Assembly: GCA_003555285.1 (NCBI GenBank) | Contig: PWGH01000201.1 | Span: 1-5,811 of the forward strand | Length of the DNA stretch: 5,811 nucleotides | Direction of reading: 5' to 3' | From: Thioalkalivibrio sp. | Lineage (GTDB): Bacteria > Pseudomonadota > Gammaproteobacteria > Ectothiorhodospirales > Ectothiorhodospiraceae | Shown: piece after piece, positions 4,778 to 5,811 of the stretch | Numbering within the stretch: position 1 is the first letter of the stretch | Layout of the letters: the number at the start of each line of letters is the position of its first letter | Program-made: the position numbers and the translations under genes | The notes under the pieces: model-generated | The model's database searches: none | What the model saw: the letters and a program-made list of their open reading frames with translations, nothing else | Told to the model about the DNA's origin: nothing

Positions 4778-5811
4778 TCAATGGTTGTGCCCCCGGCCGG
4801 CCGGCTTGCGCACCTGCATCTCCAGCGCGGTCCGGTTAAGATCGGGCACCTCACCCGGGTTCAGGCGCTCCGATGCAAAGCGCTGCGGTTCGGGAAGCTC
4901 GACCGTCCATTCATAGGCCTGGGTGCCCGCGGGCTGCTCGTACCAGCCCGGATTGGAGTAGTCACCCGGCCGCTGGTCACTTCGAACCTTGAGCATAGTG
5001 AACATGCCGCCCATGCCGATCGGGCCGTGGGGTCCATGTCCGGCCATCATCGCCAGCGTCTCTTCGGGCAGCATCATCGGCATGTCCTTCATGTCGTTCA
5101 TGCCGCGTTCGCCCATGACCATGTAGTCCGGCACCAGCCGCTGGATCCGCCCGACCAGGCCGCGGTGATCCACCCCGATCATCGTCGGCACGTCGTGGCC
5201 CATCGGGTTCATCGCGTGGTGGCTCTTGTGGCAGTGAAAGGCCCAGTCACCCTCGGAGTCGGCCAGGAACTCGAGCTGGCGCATCTGCCCGACCGCAATG
5301 TCCGAGGTGACCTCGGGCCAACGCGAGCCCGGTGGTGTCGGTCCGCCGTCGGTTCCGGTCACCTCGAATTCGTGACCATGCAGGTGAATCGGGTGGTTGG
5401 TCATGGTCAAGTTGCCGATCCGGATCCGGACACGATCGCCCAGTCGGACGTTCATCGAGTCAATGCCCGGGAAGGCCCGGCTGTTGAAGTTCCAGAGGTT
5501 GAAATCGAGCATCTCGTTGACCCGGGGGACCACGCTACCGGGATCGATGTCGTAGGCGTTCAGCAGGAAGCAGAAGTCTCGGTCCACGTCCTCGATCCAG
5601 TCGTGCTTCTGGCGGGGGTGGGTGACCCAGAAACCCATCATGCCCATCGCCATCTGCACCATCTCGTCGGCGTGCGGGTGGTACATGAACGTGCCCGGAC
5701 GCCTTGCGACGAACTCGTAGACGAAGGTCTTCCCGACCGGAATCGCTTTCTGGTTCACACCGGCCACCCCGTCCATCCCATTTGGCAGGCGCTGGCCGTG
5801 CCAATGGATCG
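4778..5811 (-). CDS. Multicopper oxidase (copper resistance), 5' end outside the window
   Basis: The visible 343 residues are the C-terminal part of a laccase-like oxidase that oxidises a substrate, possibly Cu(I), and reduces O2 to water, normally in the periplasm. All four copper-binding motifs of the trinuclear and type 1 centres are present: HWHG (visible residues 2-5), HPHADEM (44-50, replacing the commoner HSH form), HPIHLHGH (139-146) and HCHKSHHAMNPM (192-203, including the Cys and probable Met ligand). About 140 residues follow the HCH motif, including a Met/His-rich stretch (MNDMKDMPMM, MAGHGPHGPIGMGGM) and an end in GRGHNH. Met-rich segments commonly bind Cu(I) in such oxidases. 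The signal peptide and first cupredoxin domain lie mostly outside the window. The cusF-like gene follows after 85 bases on the same strand, suggesting one copper-resistance operon. The exact subfamily (CopA-like or other) is not settled. Confidence 0.92.
   Translation of the reverse strand, partial: IHWHGQRLPNGMDGVAGVNQKAIPVGKTFVYEFVARRPGTFMYHPHADEMVQMAMGMMGFWVTHPRQKHDWIEDVDRDFCFLLNAYDIDPGSVVPRVNEMLDFNLWNFNSRAFPGIDSMNVRLGDRVRIRIGNLTMTNHPIHLHGHEFEVTGTDGGPTPPGSRWPEVTSDIAVGQMRQLEFLADSEGDWAFHCHKSHHAMNPMGHDVPTMIGVDHRGLVGRIQRLVPDYMVMGERGMNDMKDMPMMLPEETLAMMAGHGPHGPIGMGGMFTMLKVRSDQRPGDYSNPGWYEQPAGTQAYEWTVELPEPQRFASERLNPGEVPDLNRTALEMQVRKPAGRGHNH

Noticed and set aside
4494..4916. Plus-strand 140-codon frame over the copper genes
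   Set aside because: It is antisense to the CusF-like protein and the oxidase; Arg/Pro-rich shadow.
1..5811. CRISPR array, tRNA or rRNA genes
   Set aside because: No regularly spaced direct repeats and no tRNA- or rRNA-like segments were seen on either strand.

Overview
This is a GC-rich accessory stretch, most like a gammaproteobacterial chromosome judging by codon use and gene families; the species cannot be named from the sequence. Genes are sparse. Intact small modules are separated by gene fragments and palindromes, as is usual in a region repeatedly hit by insertion and deletion.

Layout: (1) 1-374 holds an unrecognised minus-strand frame leaving the left edge, with no visible start, plus two hairpins. 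(2) 375-1097 is a complete type II toxin-antitoxin operon on the minus strand: a ribbon-helix-helix antitoxin, then a PIN-domain toxin joined by a TGATG overlap, with a sigma70-like promoter whose -10 overlaps a perfect 12-bp palindrome. (3) 1098-1503 has no convincing gene. (4) 1504-2694 (minus) encodes a DUF4172-Fic-winged-helix protein with a complete AMPylation motif and an N-terminal inhibitory motif. It carries an in-frame, hairpin-rich insert, and four ATGCGG half-sites surround a promoter placed for a leaderless start. (5) 3041-3694 (plus) encodes a QueC-like enzyme with an altered PP-loop (SGGIES) and no recognisable YPDC motif, followed by a large terminator-like hairpin. (6) 3822-4262 holds two opposed gene remnants: a minus-strand antitoxin of the Xre/MbcA/ParS type and the plus-strand C-terminus of a flavin disulfide oxidoreductase. 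(7) 4315-5811 (minus) is a copper-resistance unit: a multicopper oxidase (5' end outside the window) followed by a His-rich periplasmic CusF-like protein, with a 15-bp perfect inverted repeat between them.

How the parts work together: the oxidase and CusF-like protein probably detoxify periplasmic copper as one operon. The PIN/RHH pair is a self-regulated toxin-antitoxin module. The Fic protein looks self-inhibited and possibly self-regulated. The QueC-like gene has no visible partner from the queuosine pathway. The most notable signals are the Fic operator-like array, the palindromic in-frame insert in Fic, the divergent QueC, and the intercistronic copper-operon hairpin. I did not find a clear new multi-gene system.
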